14,993 nucleotides of DNA, taken from NCBI GenBank assembly GCA_902782475.1, contig CACZNR010000015.1, positions 1-14,993 of the forward strand, read 5' to 3'. Shown here in pieces: positions 7,157 to 14,411 of the stretch; the first letter of the stretch is position 1, and the number at the start of each line of letters is the position of its first letter. Below the pieces are notes generated by a model. The model saw nothing but the letters and a program-made list of their open reading frames with translations, did not search any database and was not told the origin of the DNA. The translations under genes and the position numbers were made by a program. The DNA is from an uncultured Eubacteriales bacterium (lineage in GTDB: Bacteria > Bacillota > Clostridia > Christensenellales > Christensenellaceae).

Positions 7157-7176
7157 TAGGGATGTTGGATAAACTA

Positions 7177-7887
7177 TTACTTTATGCTCTTGAGGTAAGC
7201 TACTTCTTCCTCTGTGAGATGTCTGTATCTGCCTTTTTTGAGAGGTCCCAGATTGATGTCGCCTTCGCTTATCCTCTTAAGGAATACGACTCTTTTTCCC
7301 ACTGTCTCAAACATGCGTCTTACCTGACGGTTCCTTCCCTCGTGGATGGTTATTGTAAGCTCTGTCCTTCCCTTTTCGGCTCTCATGATCTTTATGTGAG
7401 CCGGAGCAGTCTTGCCTTCCTCCAGCATGACGCCCTTTTCAAGAGTCTCCCTGTCCTCTTCGCCAAGTATGCCGTCAAGGGCCACATAATACCTCTTTGA
7501 CACCTCATGCCTTGGATGTGTGAGCTTGTTTGCCAGCTCTCCGTCATTTGTAAGAAGGAGAAGTCCTTCTGAATTGTAATCGAGACGGCCTATGGGGTAT
7601 ATCCTTTCCTTTATGTCCCTTACATAGTCAAGCACAGTCTGCCTTCCCTTGTCATCCTGACATGTGGATACGCATCCTGTGGGCTTGTTGAGCATTATGT
7701 AGATCTTCTTCGTATTTACTGTTATCTTCTTACCTGAAACGTATACAGTGTCCACCTCAGGATCAACGTTGGTAGCGGGATCATATATATAGCTTCCGTT
7801 TACCCTGACTACCCCCTCCCTTATGAGGTCTTCACTCTTTCTTCTGGATGCTACTCCTGCATCCGCCATAAATTTTGCAAGTCTCAT
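7177..7887 (-). CDS. rluB: RluB-family 23S rRNA pseudouridine synthase
   Basis: A 236-residue protein that isomerises a uridine to pseudouridine in large-subunit rRNA. The N-terminal S4 RNA-binding domain (about 1-60) begins MRLAKFMADAGVASRRKSE and contains IREGVVRVNG. The catalytic domain follows, starting with IYIMLNKPTGCVST (62-75). It carries the catalytic aspartate D103 in IGRLDYNSEGLLLLTNDG, then KRYYV (131-135) and the C-terminal GRNRQVRRM motif. Length and motifs fit the RsuA/RluB/RluE group. The match to RluB rather than RsuA rests on the clostridial gene context, directly after scpA and scpB. The ATG overlaps the scpB stop codon (ATGA). Confidence 0.92.
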   Translation of the reverse strand: MRLAKFMADAGVASRRKSEDLIREGVVRVNGSYIYDPATNVDPEVDTVYVSGKKITVNTKKIYIMLNKPTGCVSTCQDDKGRQTVLDYVRDIKERIYPIGRLDYNSEGLLLLTNDGELANKLTHPRHEVSKRYYVALDGILGEEDRETLEKGVMLEEGKTAPAHIKIMRAEKGRTELTITIHEGRNRQVRRMFETVGKRVVFLKRISEGDINLGPLKKGRYRHLTEEEVAYLKSIK

Positions 7888-8456
7888 TCCTGTTCCTCAC
7901 TGTCCGGTATGTCAGTATCCGTCATACCATTGTCTGTTACCTGTTCTTCCTCGTTCTCTATAGGAGGCAGTTCCTCCACGGAGCTGATGTTGAAATATCT
8001 GAGAAAATCCTCTGTAGTGCAGTAAAGCTTTGGTTTTCCCAGGGTGTCCCTTCTTCCTGCCACGTATATAAGCTTCCTGTCCAGAAGTGCATTAATGGTA
8101 TAGCTGCAGGAGACTCCCCTTATCTTCTCTATCTCGTCCCTTGTGACAGGCTGCTTGTAGGCGATTATGGAGAGCGTCTCAAGAGTTGCATTCGAGAGCT
8201 CCTCTTCCGTCTTTTCGCCCAGCAGTTCAACTATATATTCAGAATATTCCTTTCTTGTGGCGAGCTGTACATTGTCGTCAAATCTCTGAAGCAGCAGCCC
8301 ATGACCTTCTTCCCTTCTTCTGATCTCTTCATCCACAGCCAAGGATACCTCTTCAAAGCTCATCCCTGTGATGCGTGAGATCTCCCTGATGCTCACTGAC
8401 TCACCCGCCATAAAAAGCAGATTCTCGATTATACCTATCAGTTCTTCATGATTCAT
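7884..8456 (-). CDS. scpB: Segregation and condensation protein ScpB
   Basis: A 190-residue kleisin-interacting protein of the Smc-ScpA-ScpB condensin, which compacts and separates the chromosome. It consists of two winged-helix domains. The first starts with ENLLFMAGESVSIREIS (11-27). The second contains the ScpB signature LSIIAYKQPVTRDEIEKIRGVSC and then LIYVAGRRDTLGKPKLYCTT, followed by a very acidic C-terminal tail. The length is normal for the family. It overlaps the 3' end of scpA by 11 nt and has a GAAGGA ribosome site within scpA, and its own stop overlaps the rluB start, so the three genes should be translated together. Confidence 0.95.
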   Translation of the reverse strand: MNHEELIGIIENLLFMAGESVSIREISRITGMSFEEVSLAVDEEIRRREEGHGLLLQRFDDNVQLATRKEYSEYIVELLGEKTEEELSNATLETLSIIAYKQPVTRDEIEKIRGVSCSYTINALLDRKLIYVAGRRDTLGKPKLYCTTEDFLRYFNISSVEELPPIENEEEQVTDNGMTDTDIPDSEEQE

Positions 8457-9174
8457 TCTTCTTTTCCTTCCGTTCGATGCTTATGTTTCCGAACGTATCG
8501 TCCTGTGCCACTATTATCCTTCCCTGGGATATGAGCTCCAGCAGTGCGTAAAATGTGACTGCTATCTCCATCCTTGTTGGATTCTCAGAGAAGAGGCTGA
8601 AAAAGTCTATCTTTTTTTCCTTCCTGAGCCTTGAGGTGATCATCCTCATCTGGGCATGCATGGAGACATAATCCTGCGTTATGACCACATGGTCACTTTC
8701 AGAGGGTTTCTCATTTACCTTTTTCAGCAGGTCCCTGAAAGCCTGTACCAGCAGATCCACATCAGCATTTATATATATGGAATCCCTGGTATCGATGATC
8801 TCTTCAGGGAGCTTATAGTATATGCCCTTGCTGTCCTTCTCAAACTCGCGCATGGAAAGAGCAGCTTCCTTGTATTTCTTATACTCCTCAAGTCTCCTTA
8901 CGAGCTCGTCTTCAGGTGACTCCTCTTCCTGGATATCCCTTTCCTTAGGCAGGAGCGAACGGGACTTGATATACAGAAGGGTGGCCGCCATCTCAAGGAA
9001 CTCACTGGTGCTCTCGAGATCGTCTATGTTGCTGTTCCTTATGTATTCAAGATACTGTTCCGTGATCTCTGAGACAAATATGTCCTTTATCTCGATCTTT
9101 GCCTTTGAGATGAGATGAAGCAGCAGATCAAGGGGCCCGTCAAAATTACTTAATTTCAGCTGATATTTCTCCAT
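8446..9174 (-). CDS. scpA: Segregation and condensation protein ScpA (kleisin)
   Basis: A 242-residue kleisin that bridges the Smc heads in the bacterial condensin. The N-terminal signature LSNFDGPLDLLLHLI (8-22) is the Smc-neck-binding helix region. FLEMAATLLYIKSRSLLP (59-76) follows. The C-terminal winged helix contains VTFYALLELISQGRIIVAQ, which contacts the Smc cap. The middle is rich in charged residues, as expected for the ScpB-binding linker. Length is normal. The gene starts 9 nt after the M50 protease gene, with a GAGG ribosome site overlapping that gene's end, and overlaps scpB downstream. Confidence 0.95.
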   Translation of the reverse strand: MEKYQLKLSNFDGPLDLLLHLISKAKIEIKDIFVSEITEQYLEYIRNSNIDDLESTSEFLEMAATLLYIKSRSLLPKERDIQEEESPEDELVRRLEEYKKYKEAALSMREFEKDSKGIYYKLPEEIIDTRDSIYINADVDLLVQAFRDLLKKVNEKPSESDHVVITQDYVSMHAQMRMITSRLRKEKKIDFFSLFSENPTRMEIAVTFYALLELISQGRIIVAQDDTFGNISIERKEKKNES

Positions 9175-9183
9175 TGACCGACC

Positions 9184-9843
9184 TCAGAAAAATATCCTTA
9201 TGAAAAGACCTGTGAAGAGGTCGTAAAGACCGCCAACAGCCCATCCCACAACTATGTCGATGATATCCGTAAGGATGAGTATGAGAAGGATATAGCTTCC
9301 GTACTTCCTCAGGAACTCCACGACGCCATAATGCTTCCTTACGAATATGCTCGTGACTACATGGAATCCATCCAGAGGATAGATCGGTATGATATTGAAT
9401 ACTGCAAAGTTCAGATTAAGCACTGCAAGATAGTTGAGAAGGAGCCTGATGTAATACTCATCTGTCAGTGTGCTGACGAACACCAGCAGCCCGCAAAATA
9501 CAAACCCGAGAAAGAGGTTCATGACCGGTCCTGCAAGAGAGATTATCACGTCATCCCTTCTGTAATGCTTAAGGTTCCTTGAGTTCACTACCACAGGCTT
9601 TGCCCATCCGAATCCGAAAACGACGAACATCACTGCTCCGAGAAGATCTATGTGGGCAAACGGGTCTATCGTCATCCTTCCAAGATTTTTGGCAGTCGGA
9701 TCCCCAAGCTTGTATGCTGCAAATGCATGCGCCCATTCATGAAAGGAGATGGCAACGCACATTGCAAAGAACGATATAAGAAGATAAAGCACAGCCGAAA
9801 GCGGATCTGTCATTAACTGCTGAAAGAAAGATACGATTCTCAT
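9184..9843 (-). CDS. Site-2-protease-like M50 zinc metalloprotease, integral membrane
   Basis: A 219-residue polytopic membrane protein with the intramembrane zinc site HEWAH (H35, E36, H39) and the third-ligand motif NIIPIYPLDG (150-159, D158). At least four hydrophobic segments are visible, about 15-40, 66-84, 101-125 and 136-157, plus a C-terminal pair at about 183-217. There is no PDZ domain, so it belongs to the short YwhC-like group of M50 proteases, whose substrates are mostly unknown. AGGAGG (9849-9854) lies 5 nt before the ATG. It heads the scpA-scpB-rluB cluster, an order common in Clostridia. It also follows the two lipoprotein genes, but a 63-nt gap and a possible -10 box suggest a separate promoter. 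Confidence 0.9.
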   Translation of the reverse strand: MRIVSFFQQLMTDPLSAVLYLLISFFAMCVAISFHEWAHAFAAYKLGDPTAKNLGRMTIDPFAHIDLLGAVMFVVFGFGWAKPVVVNSRNLKHYRRDDVIISLAGPVMNLFLGFVFCGLLVFVSTLTDEYYIRLLLNYLAVLNLNFAVFNIIPIYPLDGFHVVTSIFVRKHYGVVEFLRKYGSYILLILILTDIIDIVVGWAVGGLYDLFTGLFIRIFF

Positions 9844-9867
9844 TTCAACCTCCTGCTATAGTGTCTG

Positions 9868-9881
9868 TATATTATAATATA
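9868..9881 (-). promoter_or_regulatory. Possible -10 region within a 14-bp AT palindrome upstream of the M50 protease
   Basis: TATATTATAATATA is a perfect palindrome and contains TATAAT on the minus strand (9871-9876), 28 nt before the protease ATG. No -35-like hexamer is found at 16-18 nt (candidates read AGGAAT or similar) and no extended TG is present. The call rests only on the -10 box and the 63-nt gap after the lipoprotein gene. Confidence 0.3.
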
Positions 9882-9906
9882 TTTTCGCAGTATATTCCTG
9901 TTTTTT

Positions 9907-11355
9907 CTATTTCCTTATGATCCCGGGATTGAAGAAAAGCGGACTCTTTATGCTGATGTTGCCGTATTCCAGTTCCTCCACTGTCTTTCCGTTCACAAGG
10001 ATCTGTACTCTCTTTACCGGAGGTATCTCACAGAAGGTATCCACTATGGAATATATCATGAGATCTATGCCCTGATCTGTAAGTCTGCTGAGGCTGACGA
10101 TGAAATCATCGTTGAAGTCAAGTATAAGGCAGTCCCCATTGTATCTCATTCCTATGAGGTCATCCTTGGTCAGTCCTCCCGGGAATACTGATATGACGTC
10201 GTTCGGGTCACCCTTTATCTTTCCCCTGGCAAGGAGCTCCAGCATGACGCTTTCATCCATCACATCATCAGAGGAGATGACACGGTCTATCTTTTCTATG
10301 GATATCATATCGTCCTTTGGGAGATAGATGCTTACGATGTCTCCCAGATATTCATTTGCCTTGGAGTCCTCCATGATGGTCACCTTGTTGCTCCAGTGAC
10401 ACACGAGCCTCTCCATGTCAGGCATGAGGCCCTTGAGGGTACAGTACATGCTGGAAAGATACAGGTTGATGTTTGGATTGTTCTCTCCTATGGTGAAGAA
10501 CTGATTTGCATTGAAAAGAGAAAAGACTCCGTTCTCGTATGTGAAATATTCACTGAGCTTCTCATCTGAAAGCCTCTTCAGTGAACGTCTTATGAATGTA
10601 TTGCTGAGGGGTGTCATATACTCCGGGTATATGTTCGGACCCATGGACATCTCTTCCAGGATGTTGAGGACAGTACTGTTTGATACACCGCCGTTTATGG
10701 TGATGCTCCTTACTTCAGGTATCACGAATCCGTTCTCTTCATCAACAAAGTAGAGCCCGAAGTTCTTCATGTAGCTTTCACTGTTCTCAGCTATGATGTT
10801 CTCCTGCTGTTCATACAGTTCAAGAAGAGACCCCTCCTGATATTCCATGAGGCCCAGAGGATAACCGTTTATGCTTGGTCCTGTCCCGCCTATGACGATA
10901 TTTACGTAGTTTACACTGAAATTCCTGACCATGGTATCAGTCATAAGGGTGGCAAGATCAAATCGCTGATTGTCGTTTATGTATATATCGGATGACATGT
11001 AAATGTTCAGTATGTCTCCGGTGAATATCATGTCCTCCAGATCGATGAAGTCCGCAAATATGCCGAATACACGGATCGAAGCATCCTCAAAGCATCTGTA
11101 GAGAATGGTCCTGGCGCTGGAGCTCCAGTCATCAAGCTCCACAAGCTCCGTGTATGAATTTATCTGGCTTGAGAGCCTGTCTGAAGTGTACAGCAAAGGA
11201 TAGTAATGCAGTTTCCCCACATTCTCTTCCTGATTCTTGTTCGTGATCACCATTTTCTCGTCATTTTCCCTCAGCGATGAACAGCCTGAAAGCAGCAGCA
11301 TCATTGCAAAGGCAAATGAAAGTATCCTAACCAAACAGTTTCTGTAGCATGTCAT
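9907..11355 (-). CDS. Lipoprotein with tandem GerMN-like domains (482 aa)
   Basis: A secreted, membrane-anchored lipoprotein. The signal peptide (1-24) ends with a canonical lipobox LSGC (22-25), so mature C25 should be lipidated. The rest looks like three repeats of the GerMN fold. One is at about 50-168, with the telling VNYVNIVIGG and SINGYPLG. One is at about 198-330, with LNILEEMSMGP and the later YCTLKGL. One is at about 340-482, with DCLILDFNDDF and IYSIVDTFCEIPPVKRVQILVNGK. GerMN domains occur in the spore germination protein GerM and in actinobacterial LpqB, a partner of the MtrB kinase. The ATG at 11355 lies 29 nt inside the upstream gene with GGAAG 7 nt before it. The domain call is by pattern; the third repeat is the clearest, the second the weakest. 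Confidence 0.75.
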   Translation of the reverse strand: MTCYRNCLVRILSFAFAMMLLLSGCSSLRENDEKMVITNKNQEENVGKLHYYPLLYTSDRLSSQINSYTELVELDDWSSSARTILYRCFEDASIRVFGIFADFIDLEDMIFTGDILNIYMSSDIYINDNQRFDLATLMTDTMVRNFSVNYVNIVIGGTGPSINGYPLGLMEYQEGSLLELYEQQENIIAENSESYMKNFGLYFVDEENGFVIPEVRSITINGGVSNSTVLNILEEMSMGPNIYPEYMTPLSNTFIRRSLKRLSDEKLSEYFTYENGVFSLFNANQFFTIGENNPNINLYLSSMYCTLKGLMPDMERLVCHWSNKVTIMEDSKANEYLGDIVSIYLPKDDMISIEKIDRVISSDDVMDESVMLELLARGKIKGDPNDVISVFPGGLTKDDLIGMRYNGDCLILDFNDDFIVSLSRLTDQGIDLMIYSIVDTFCEIPPVKRVQILVNGKTVEELEYGNISIKSPLFFNPGIIRK

Positions 11356-12268
11356 AGCTAATCTTCCACAATCCGTTCTCCCTGATGAGTTTGACAGGGA
11401 TGTTCTTAAATTCCATACGTTCTCCGTCTGAATCCACTATCACATAATCACACATGATTATCTTGTGTTCCTGTGAACTCTGGTCAGTACGTTCCTCAAG
11501 ATTGAAGTACTCCAGCGACACATCCATGGACTGCATGGATGTAACAAAGCTGTTGAGTACAGGTCTCTCACTGCCGTCAGTACCGATGGCAGCAACATTG
11601 TCATAAAGAGAGATGTAATCCCTGTTTGCAAGGGAAATGAATATCTCCTCAAGTACCTTCTCCGATGTCAGTATGTACGAATTCTGTCTTGTAAGCTGTC
11701 CGAGCACTCCGTTTCCGCCCATGCCTACCTCGTTGAGCCTGATCCTCTGGCCTGATCCGTTTCCATTCTTGTCCACCATTATCTGGACATTATGACACAA
11801 GGCGGTCTCCACAAGACTGTTGACAACTGAGTATACCGTGAGCTGCTTTATGATATCGGTATTGCCCGAATCAAGATAAGTATCAGGTATGAAGCTCCAG
11901 TCAAGGAACTCCTTGCTGAGGATGACAGTTATGGAATTTCCGTTCCTTGTTATGGACAGTATCTTTGTTGCAGGATTGACTATGGAGCGTATCGCGTCCT
12001 TTCCGTTGGGATAGCCTGCTATAAGTTCCTCCATGACAGCAAATTCAACATTGCTGCTCACAGGTATCTCTATCTCCTTTTCAACTCCAACGAGCATTGA
12101 GTAATCTTCATTTACATAGTAGAGGACTGCATTGCTGTCATCATAGTTGAGGGCCTGTTCCTCCGGGTCGATGTCGATGACATTACTGTCATCCCCCTTG
12201 CCCGTACATGATGAGAATAAGAATAGCAGAGCCAGCATCATTACCATGATCCTATATCTTCTGTTCAT
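11327..12268 (-). CDS. GerMN-domain lipoprotein (313 aa), kinase-linked
   Basis: A 313-residue predicted lipoprotein. The signal peptide has a basic start (MNRRYR), a hydrophobic core and a lipobox-like FSSC with C21; phenylalanine at -3 is slightly atypical. A GerMN-like domain spans about 46-175. It begins NAVLYYVNEDYSMLV, has VMEELIAGYPNG in the middle and ends with LTVYSVVNSLVETALCHNVQIMVD. The C-terminal part (about 195-313) ends with a segment resembling small alpha/beta NTF2-like folds (NIPVKLIRENGLWKISYD), but that is only a resemblance. Its ATG overlaps the kinase stop codon (ATGA), so it is probably made in step with the kinase. By analogy with LpqB it may modulate the kinase at the cell surface; this is inference. 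Confidence 0.78.
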   Translation of the reverse strand: MNRRYRIMVMMLALLFLFSSCTGKGDDSNVIDIDPEEQALNYDDSNAVLYYVNEDYSMLVGVEKEIEIPVSSNVEFAVMEELIAGYPNGKDAIRSIVNPATKILSITRNGNSITVILSKEFLDWSFIPDTYLDSGNTDIIKQLTVYSVVNSLVETALCHNVQIMVDKNGNGSGQRIRLNEVGMGGNGVLGQLTRQNSYILTSEKVLEEIFISLANRDYISLYDNVAAIGTDGSERPVLNSFVTSMQSMDVSLEYFNLEERTDQSSQEHKIIMCDYVIVDSDGERMEFKNIPVKLIRENGLWKISYDMLQKLFG

Positions 12269-13740
12269 TTGTCCTCCTTGTCTGATGCTGATCTCTTCAA
12301 TGAAGCTGAGATAGGTATCCTCAGGCTGAACACAGCACCTTTTCCTTCTTCACTTTCCACAGACACTGATCCATTATGGAGCACGGCAACTCTCTGCACT
12401 ATATAGAGACCAAGGCCTGAACCGCCGGTCTCCCTGGTCCTTGATTTTGATACCCTGTAAAAACGTTCAAATATCTTTTCCTGTTCCTTTTTGGCTATGC
12501 CTTCGCCCGTATCTATGATCTCAAATACACAGCTGTCATTCTCTTTTGATGTCCTGATGGTCACACTTCCCTGCTCTGTGTATTTTATCCCGTTCTCCAC
12601 CAGGTTAGAGATGGCATGCTTGAGATGGCCCCTGAGACAGTCGATGTTGCCTGTATATCTGAGGTCCTTTGTAAGGAGTATCCCCTTCTGGTCTGCTATC
12701 TGCCTGAGGGAATCCATGACTTCGTCCACTATGGAAGTAACTGACGTGTTCTCTATCGGAAGAGCGTCAGGATCCAGGTTCTCCAGACGTGTCATGAAAA
12801 GAAGATCGTTTACAAGTTCAGTCATCCTGTCTATCTCCTTGTCTATCTCGCCAAGGAAATCCTTGTATACGCTTTCTTCCACACCGTTCTCATAAAGTAT
12901 GGATTCCGTAAGTATCTTTACTGAAGTAAGAGGTGTCTTGAGCTCATGGGAGGCATTTGATATGAAGTCGCTCCTTGCCCTGTCGACGTCCTCCAGTCTC
13001 ACAGCCATGGTATTAAAAGCTTCGCCAAGGCTTGCAAATTCGTCCCTACCGCTGACCTTCACCCTCTTGGAGAAATCTCCCCCTGAGATGGCCTCAGTTC
13101 CCTTTCTGAGTTCATTTAGAGGATAGAGTATCCTGTTGATCAGGAAGCCGAATATGACTATGAGTATGAGCATCGAAACTGCATAGATCACATAGTATCT
13201 GAGCTGGATCTGATTTATCCTCTGTACTATGTCGGCTATGCTCTGGACTATAATCACTGCCCCGACAGTCCTTGAGTCATCTATTATGGCAGATACCATA
13301 TTTATGCTCCAGGTAAAATTACCTGTGTCGTCACTGTCATATATCTTATGAAAACCATAGGAGGTGTCCATTCCCTCCTGGACTACCTCGTAGGCCTCTT
13401 TTGTATTTATTATGTAGCCATTGAGCCTGGAAAAGCTGTCAGCCTGGACAACTCCAGAAAGGTCTATCACGATTATCCTTCCTCCTGACTCTATGCCTTT
13501 TTTAACTATGTAATTATAGATATTGGAAGCATTATGTCTCTGAAAGTCACTTGAAAGAGACATGGAAACATCATTTGCATATTCTGTAAGATCCGAGATC
13601 CTGAGATTGATCATGGTATCCTCCAGGATATGCGAAGACGTATAGATCGCTACTGCGAATGTAAGGAATATTATTATTATAAATACAATAAACCTCCATC
13701 TGATGGAGGTCTTTCTTTTATTCTGAGAAATAGTACCCAA
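12265..13740 (-). CDS. Membrane sensor histidine kinase (HAMP, HisKA, HATPase)
   Basis: A 491-residue sensor kinase. TM1 is at about 17-34, followed by an extracytoplasmic sensor region of about 145 residues, TM2 at 182-202 and a HAMP domain at about 203-255. The dimerisation/phosphoacceptor box is SHELKTP with H265. The ATP-binding domain shows the N box SNLVENGIKYT (378-388), DTGEG (410-414), FERFYR (424-429) and GGSGLGL (439-445). All catalytic motifs are intact. It should phosphorylate the response regulator encoded just upstream, whose gene it overlaps by 23 nt. The start is TTG at 13740: an in-frame stop lies four codons upstream and the first ATG comes after TM1. The GGGGAG ribosome site abuts that TTG, so initiation may be weak or coupled. 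This is a WalK/MtrB-like layout. Confidence 0.93.
   Translation of the reverse strand: MGTISQNKRKTSIRWRFIVFIIIIFLTFAVAIYTSSHILEDTMINLRISDLTEYANDVSMSLSSDFQRHNASNIYNYIVKKGIESGGRIIVIDLSGVVQADSFSRLNGYIINTKEAYEVVQEGMDTSYGFHKIYDSDDTGNFTWSINMVSAIIDDSRTVGAVIIVQSIADIVQRINQIQLRYYVIYAVSMLILIVIFGFLINRILYPLNELRKGTEAISGGDFSKRVKVSGRDEFASLGEAFNTMAVRLEDVDRARSDFISNASHELKTPLTSVKILTESILYENGVEESVYKDFLGEIDKEIDRMTELVNDLLFMTRLENLDPDALPIENTSVTSIVDEVMDSLRQIADQKGILLTKDLRYTGNIDCLRGHLKHAISNLVENGIKYTEQGSVTIRTSKENDSCVFEIIDTGEGIAKKEQEKIFERFYRVSKSRTRETGGSGLGLYIVQRVAVLHNGSVSVESEEGKGAVFSLRIPISASLKRSASDKEDK
13692..13710. repeat. Perfect 9-bp inverted repeat in the kinase start region
   Basis: ACCTCCATC and GATGGAGGT flank a single central base, falling in codons 11-17 of the kinase gene. 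As RNA it can fold into a 6-bp stem with a 7-nt loop that hides a GGAGG sequence. It may be coincidental coding sequence, a structural element affecting translation, or a protein site. No function is shown. Confidence 0.5.
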
Positions 13741-14401
13741 CTCCCCACTTAGTCATAATATATGTCGGCATTGCTGGATCTTTTTCGATCTTTTCCCTAA
13801 GTCTGCGGATGTGGACGTCCACCGTACGCAGATCTCCCTTCTGTTTCCAGATAAGGTCAAGAAGCGTTTCCCTGTCATAGATGTGCCCGGGATTTGTCAT
13901 GAAGAGCTGCAGGAGCTCAAATTCCTTCTGGGTAAGATTTACATCCCTGTCTCCTACCTTCACGCTCCTGTCAAAAAGATCTATGACGATGTTCTTTGCC
14001 TCGATCTTTTTCTTGCTCCTTTCACTCTCTATATTTTCGATCCTTCTGAATATATTCTTTATCCTGGCCTTGAGTTCCAGCATATTGAAAGGCTTGGTAA
14101 GATAATCGTCCGCACCATATTCAAGACCCATTATCTTATCCATGTCGTCTCCTTTGGCAGTGAGCATTATGATTGGAACATTGGACCTGTTCCTGATGAT
14201 CTCACAGACTTCAAGCCCACTGAGCTTCGGTAGCATCAGGTCCAGAAGTACCAAGTCATATTCATCATTCTCAAATGTCTCAACGGCACTCTGTCCATCA
14301 AAGGCAGCATCGACTATGTATCCCTCCTGCTTTTCGAGACTGAATCTGAGTCCCTTTACAACATTAGGTTCATCATCAACGATAAGTATCTTCTTGGGCA
14401 T
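13718..14401 (-). CDS. OmpR/PhoB-family response regulator
   Basis: A 227-residue two-domain regulator. The receiver domain (1-120) has the acidic pocket D9/D10, phosphoacceptor D54 in LLDLMLP, T81 and K103 in LTKPF. The C-terminal winged helix (about 132-227) has LTQKEFELLQLF (156-167), the recognition helix region RTVDVHIRRLREKIE (192-206) and a final TKWGVGYYF. It is the partner of the overlapping sensor kinase. The ATG at 14401 is forced by an in-frame TAG two codons upstream. The nearest ribosome site, AAGGAG at 14416-14421, overlaps the end of the aldo/keto reductase gene and lies 14 nt away, which is long. Coupling to translation of the upstream gene is therefore plausible. No promoter is visible in the 10-nt gap. 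Confidence 0.95.
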   Translation of the reverse strand: MPKKILIVDDEPNVVKGLRFSLEKQEGYIVDAAFDGQSAVETFENDEYDLVLLDLMLPKLSGLEVCEIIRNRSNVPIIMLTAKGDDMDKIMGLEYGADDYLTKPFNMLELKARIKNIFRRIENIESERSKKKIEAKNIVIDLFDRSVKVGDRDVNLTQKEFELLQLFMTNPGHIYDRETLLDLIWKQKGDLRTVDVHIRRLREKIEKDPAMPTYIMTKWGVGYYFSE

Positions 14402-14411
14402 AATCTATCAT

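Noticed and set aside
9868..9881. AT palindrome as an operator site
   Set aside because: A short all-A/T palindrome is easily produced by a -10 region in an AT-rich gap; nothing else supports a specific binding site.
13811..14233. Plus-strand open frame of 140 codons opposite the response regulator
   Set aside because: The minus strand encodes an intact receiver and winged-helix protein; the antisense translation has no recognisable motif.
551..14401. Mobile element, prophage, CRISPR or genomic island
   Set aside because: No transposase, integrase, direct repeats, tRNA gene or spacer-repeat pattern was seen; codon use and gene direction are uniform across the window.
9184..14401. M50 protease as a dedicated part of the sensory unit (regulated intramembrane proteolysis)
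   Set aside because: The protease has its own strong ribosome site and a 63-nt gap, lacks a PDZ domain, and groups with scpA-scpB-rluB as in other Clostridia; no anti-sigma-type substrate is encoded nearby.
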